Positions 6,740 through 9,331 of a stretch of 9,331 bases of DNA are shown piece after piece. Position 1 is the stretch's first letter. Each line of letters begins with the position of its first letter. The stretch covers positions 1-9,331 of the forward strand of contig CAIVXP010000134.1 in assembly GCA_903909905.1 (NCBI GenBank). The letters are read 5' to 3'. The translations under genes were made by a program, and so were the position numbers. Under the pieces are notes generated by a model that saw nothing but the letters and a program-made list of their open reading frames with translations, was not told where the DNA came from and ran no database searches. The stretch is from Akkermansiaceae bacterium (lineage in GTDB: Bacteria > Verrucomicrobiota > Verrucomicrobiia > Verrucomicrobiales > Akkermansiaceae).

Positions 6740-6751
6740 AGAGTCGGCGCT
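6740..6751 (+). repeat. Right copy of the 12-base direct repeat flanking the module
   Basis: This is an exact copy of the sequence at 6135-6146, 605 bases downstream. Its last six bases (GGCGCT) also form the beginning of the hairpin at 6746-6767, so the match may reflect a repeat family with a hairpin rather than a simple insertion footprint. Confidence 0.5.
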
Positions 6752-6767
6752 GCGGGGCCGCATCGCC
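6746..6767. repeat. GC-rich hairpin between the convergent toxin and purB genes
   Basis: GGCGCTGCGG (6746-6755) and CCGCATCGCC (6758-6767) pair at 9 of 10 positions around a two-base GG gap, with one C/T mismatch. No T-run follows on the + strand. On the - strand the hairpin is followed by GACTCTTTC, which is only mildly T-rich. It may be a REP-like intergenic element or a weak terminator for purB. Confidence 0.45.
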
Positions 6768-6779
6768 CTACCGTTGGTG

Positions 6780-6803
6780 ATGGTTGAAACAACCATGTTT
6801 TAT
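6780..6803 (+). terminator. Short hairpin plus T-rich tail after the toxin remnant
   Basis: ATGGTTG (6780-6786) and CAACCAT (6790-6796) form a perfect 7-base stem with an AAA loop, followed by GTTTTAT on the + strand. This fits a modest intrinsic terminator for the toxin-antitoxin transcript, located 49 bases past the toxin stop and just before the convergent purB end. The stem is not GC-rich, so strength is doubtful. Confidence 0.4.
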
Positions 6804-6820
6804 CTCCCACCCCGCGCTCA

Positions 6821-8251
6821 TCAAAGAATCGATCCCGGCTTGTAGCTGGCGGCTTTGGGGTGGGCTTTGGTGATTTTTTCCACGGCTGTGGCGAAGGCAG
6901 CGACTTGGGATTTGGCGGCGCCTGATTCGCGGTCGCCTTGGGCGAGGATGGCATCGAGTGTGGCGCGTTGGAGGCCGATGCGTGAGTCGCCTGCGAGACG
7001 GTCGACGAGATTGTTGCGATCGATCGTGCCGTTGCGCAGATCGGCGACGGTGGCAAGCGCGTGCTCCTTGATCGCCTTGTGGGCGGTTTCGCGTCCGACC
7101 CCGGCTTTGACCGCCTCCATCATGATTGTGGTGGTCATGAGGAAGGGCAGGTAGTGGGCGGTTTCCGCGGCGATGACCGCCGGGTAGGCATCCATTTGAT
7201 CGAGGATCGTGAGGAATGTTTCGAACATGCCATCGATGGCGAAGAAGGCATCTGGCAGCATCACGCGGCGCACGACCGAGCATGAAACATCGCCTTCGTT
7301 CCATTGATCGCCGGCAAGGGCGGATGCCATGGCGAGGTGGCCTTTGAGGATGGCATGGAAGCCGTTGACGCGTTCGCAGGAGCGTGAGTTCATCTTGTGC
7401 GGCATTGCGCTCGAGCCTGTTTGGCCTGGGGCAAATCCTTCGCTGGCGGTTTCGTGACCGGCCATCAGGCGCAGCGTGCGGCAGAATGATGAGGGACCCG
7501 AGCAGAGATCGACGAGCACCGAGATGCTGCGGAAATCGAGCGAGCGCGGATAGACTTGGCCCACATTTTTCCAGACCGCGGGCATGCCGAGATGGGCAAC
7601 GACTTGCGACTCGAGTTTGGCGACCTTCGAAGCATCGCCTTCAAACAGCGAGAGTTGATCCATCTGCGTGCCAACTGCGCCTTTCAATCCGCGCACCGCG
7701 TAGCTGGCGATGTGGCTTTCGAGCGCTTCGAATGATGAGGCAAGTTCTTCGCCAAACATCGCGACGCGTTTGCCGAAGGTCGTCGGTTGGGCGGCAACAT
7801 TGTGGGTGCGGGCGGTGAGCACGAGTTCGTCCCATTGTTTCGCACGCTCCGCGAGGCGGGCGAGGGCGGCAACCGACTTATCGCGGATCACGAGCAGCGA
7901 TTTGTAAACCTGCAGCTGTTCGACATTTTCGGTGAGGTCGCGCGAGGTCATGCCCTTGTGCACTTGTTCGTGACCGGCAAGGCCGTTGAATTCCTCGATG
8001 CGCGCCTTCACATCGTGGCGGGTGACCCTTTCGCGTTCCATGATCGAGCGGGTGTCGACCTGATCCTTGACCTTTTCGTAAGCGGCGATCGCTTCGGCGG
8101 GAATGTCGAGGCCGAGGTCGCGCTGGGCCTTCATCACGGCGATCCAGAACTCGCGTTCGAGGATGATACGGCCCTCGGCGGACCAGATGGATTGGATTTC
8201 GGTGGAGGCGTAGCGCTCGGCGAGGATGTTGGGGATCACGCGGCGGAGCAT
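6821..8251 (-). CDS. purB: Adenylosuccinate lyase
   Basis: This cytoplasmic homotetrameric enzyme performs two steps of purine synthesis: SAICAR to AICAR, and adenylosuccinate to AMP, each releasing fumarate. The signature of the fumarase/aspartase superfamily, GSSAMPHKMN, is at residues 279-288. The catalytic Ser is in this flexible loop, at 280 or 281. Other expected motifs are TRHDVKAR (His79), TSRDLTEN (102-109) and TARTHNVAAQPTTFGKR (His150, the probable general acid). From the Met at 8251 the protein has 476 residues, a normal length. The frame stays open to an upstream Met at 8335 (504 residues). That extension, rich in Arg, Cys and Pro, looks non-coding, and a TATTAT -10-like box lies across its start, so 8251 is preferred. 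A GTG at 8239, opening directly into IPNILAERYAS, is another possibility. No Shine-Dalgarno sequence marks any of these. The gene is convergent with the toxin-antitoxin module and divergent from the helicase. Confidence 0.95.
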   Translation of the reverse strand: MLRRVIPNILAERYASTEIQSIWSAEGRIILEREFWIAVMKAQRDLGLDIPAEAIAAYEKVKDQVDTRSIMERERVTRHDVKARIEEFNGLAGHEQVHKGMTSRDLTENVEQLQVYKSLLVIRDKSVAALARLAERAKQWDELVLTARTHNVAAQPTTFGKRVAMFGEELASSFEALESHIASYAVRGLKGAVGTQMDQLSLFEGDASKVAKLESQVVAHLGMPAVWKNVGQVYPRSLDFRSISVLVDLCSGPSSFCRTLRLMAGHETASEGFAPGQTGSSAMPHKMNSRSCERVNGFHAILKGHLAMASALAGDQWNEGDVSCSVVRRVMLPDAFFAIDGMFETFLTILDQMDAYPAVIAAETAHYLPFLMTTTIMMEAVKAGVGRETAHKAIKEHALATVADLRNGTIDRNNLVDRLAGDSRIGLQRATLDAILAQGDRESGAAKSQVAAFATAVEKITKAHPKAASYKPGSIL

Positions 8252-8332
8252 GGACGGCCGGATGCAGCGATTCAAGCGAGTCTTGGGACAAATCGCGCGC
8301 AATATCCTCATTTCAGACGCTTTCGGGCCCTC

Positions 8333-8350
8333 CATAATAGGCGAATCGCC
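8333..8350. promoter_or_regulatory. Shared divergent promoter core with 11-base palindrome
   Basis: The 139-base gap between purB and the helicase gene is GC-rich except for CATAATAG. It reads CATAAT on the + strand (8333-8338) and TATTAT on the - strand (8339-8334); both resemble a -10 box. Directly adjacent is the palindrome GGCGA-A-TCGCC (8340-8350). -35 matches are poor on both sides. It may be a shared, possibly regulated, divergent promoter; this is inferred from position and sequence only. Confidence 0.3.
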
Positions 8351-8390
8351 CCTTGACCCCGACGCTTGGGGCCACTACCAAAGCGCCCTC

Positions 8391-9331
8391 ATGGGATTTG
8401 AAACACTCGGGCTCTCAGCAGCCGTTCTGGAAGCCATCAAGGAATCCGGCTACAACACGCCAACGCCGATCCAGGCCCAGGCCATTCCGATCATTCTCGA
8501 AGGTCGCGATGTCATCGGCGCCTCGCAGACCGGTACCGGCAAGACCGCGGCCTTTGCGTTGCCGTCGCTCTCGAAGGTGACGCGCATGGGCAAGCCGCAG
8601 ATCCTCGTGCTCGAGCCCACCCGTGAACTCGCGCATCAAGTCGCCGAGTCATTTCAAAAATACGGCCAGCACACCGGCCTCAATGTCGCCTTGCTTTACG
8701 GTGGTGTGGGCCTTGGCAAACAAACTGAGGAACTCGAAGCCGGCGCCGATATCGTCGTCGCCACACCTGGTCGCCTGATCGATCATTTCTACCGCACCTC
8801 GATGCGCTTTGGTGAGGTCAAGATCCTCATCCTCGACGAAGTCGACCGCATGCTCGACATGGGCTTCTTGCCACAGGTGCGCAAGATCGTGAACCTCTGC
8901 CCATGGGAAGGCCGCCAAACGCTGTTTTTCTCCGCCACCATGCCGGCCGCGATCCAGACCTTCGCGCAGTGGTGCCTTGTTGACCCGATCAGCGTGGAAA
9001 TCGCGCGTCGCGCGGTGGCCTCGACCGTCACTCACGCCTTTTATCCGGTAGCGATGGATCAACGCGACGAGCTCCTGCTCGCGTTGCTCAAGGAAACCGA
9101 CTATCATTCGGTGATGATCTTCACGCGCACTCGCAAGGAGGCCGATGACGTCACCTCAATGATCAAATCGACCGGCCAACCGAAAGTCGCCGCGATGCAT
9201 TCGGACATCAATCAAGTCGATCGCATGAAGGCGCTTGCCGGATTCAAGAGCGGTGATTTTGAAATCCTCGTCGCCACCGATGTCGCAGCTCGCGGCATCG
9301 ACATTTCGGGCGTGTCGCATGTGATCAACTA
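8391..9331 (+). CDS. DEAD-box ATP-dependent RNA helicase, 3'-truncated, RhlE-like
   Basis: The first 313 codons of an RNA helicase are present; the gene continues past the right edge. It unwinds RNA using ATP, typically in ribosome assembly or RNA turnover. Visible motifs in order are the Q motif (Phe3, GLSAAVLEAI, PTPIQ with Gln28), motif I ASQTGTGKT (44-52), Ia PTREL (76-80), Ib TPGR (125-128), and II DEVD (149-152, in place of DEAD). Then come III SAT (181-183), IV IFTRTR (about 243-248) and V ATDVAARGID (295-304). Motif VI and any C-terminal tail are outside the window. LGLSAAVLEAI and DRMLDMGF resemble the RhlE branch, but without the C-terminus the subfamily is uncertain. The ATG at 8391 gives the canonical distance to the Q motif. 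The frame remains open upstream, but no better start is visible, and there is no clear Shine-Dalgarno sequence. Confidence 0.93.
   Translation, partial: MGFETLGLSAAVLEAIKESGYNTPTPIQAQAIPIILEGRDVIGASQTGTGKTAAFALPSLSKVTRMGKPQILVLEPTRELAHQVAESFQKYGQHTGLNVALLYGGVGLGKQTEELEAGADIVVATPGRLIDHFYRTSMRFGEVKILILDEVDRMLDMGFLPQVRKIVNLCPWEGRQTLFFSATMPAAIQTFAQWCLVDPISVEIARRAVASTVTHAFYPVAMDQRDELLLALLKETDYHSVMIFTRTRKEADDVTSMIKSTGQPKVAAMHSDINQVDRMKALAGFKSGDFEILVATDVAARGIDISGVSHVIN

Noticed and set aside
6697..7304. Pro- and Arg-rich open frames on the - strand over the purB 3' end and toxin remnant
   Set aside because: These are alternative frames of purB DNA running into the intergenic region. The low-complexity Pro/Ser/Arg products have no support.
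8252..8335. 28-residue N-terminal extension of PurB
   Set aside because: The composition is unlike PurB, and a TATTAT box covers the upstream Met, so it is more likely leader DNA. It cannot be fully excluded.
7787..8356. 189-codon open frame on the + strand opposite purB
   Set aside because: It is antisense to the conserved PurB core, and its Gly/Ala/Asp-rich sequence has no family features.

Overview
The window reads as a moderately GC-rich bacterial chromosome segment, most likely from the Verrucomicrobiota or a nearby PVC-superphylum lineage. This is an inference from three things: a secreted GH29 fucosidase downstream of a very large LamG-type secreted protein, a type of gene content common in polysaccharide-degrading PVC bacteria; a secreted papain/C39-like protein; and start codons with almost no recognisable Shine-Dalgarno sequence. 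No rRNA, tRNA, CRISPR array or transposase gene was seen.

Positions 2-4756 (+ strand) hold a carbohydrate-related pair. The first gene is a LamG (concanavalin A-like) protein of at least 949 residues, cut by the left edge. It is followed 24 bases later by an exported GH29 alpha-L-fucosidase with its catalytic residues in place. Their spacing suggests one transcript for degrading a fucose-containing glycan. The fucosidase carries two internal sequence repeats: a 39-base-period repeat beside the active-site region and a 66-base-period repeat in the C-terminal beta domain.

Positions 4842-6089 (+) encode an exported protein whose C-terminal half is a papain/C39-like cysteine peptidase with Gln, Cys, His and Asp all present. 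Its N-terminal half is not recognised.

Positions 6135-6800 hold a small accessory island. It contains a toxin-antitoxin module with an intact antitoxin and, overlapping it, a YoeB/Txe-type RNase toxin gene broken by two in-frame TAG codons. The antitoxin appears chimeric: a ribbon-helix-helix-like N-terminus joined to a YefM-like toxin-binding tail. A perfect inverted repeat, probably its operator, lies upstream. A 12-base direct repeat flanks the whole module, and two hairpins close the right side. The toxin is too broken for annotation software to find and is the least obvious content of the window.

Positions 6821-8251 (- strand) encode adenylosuccinate lyase (PurB), convergent with the toxin-antitoxin module. 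Positions 8391-9331 (+) hold the start of a DEAD-box RNA helicase with a DEVD motif II, divergent from purB and cut by the right edge. These two look like core housekeeping genes, so the island appears to sit between a secreted-enzyme region and core genes.
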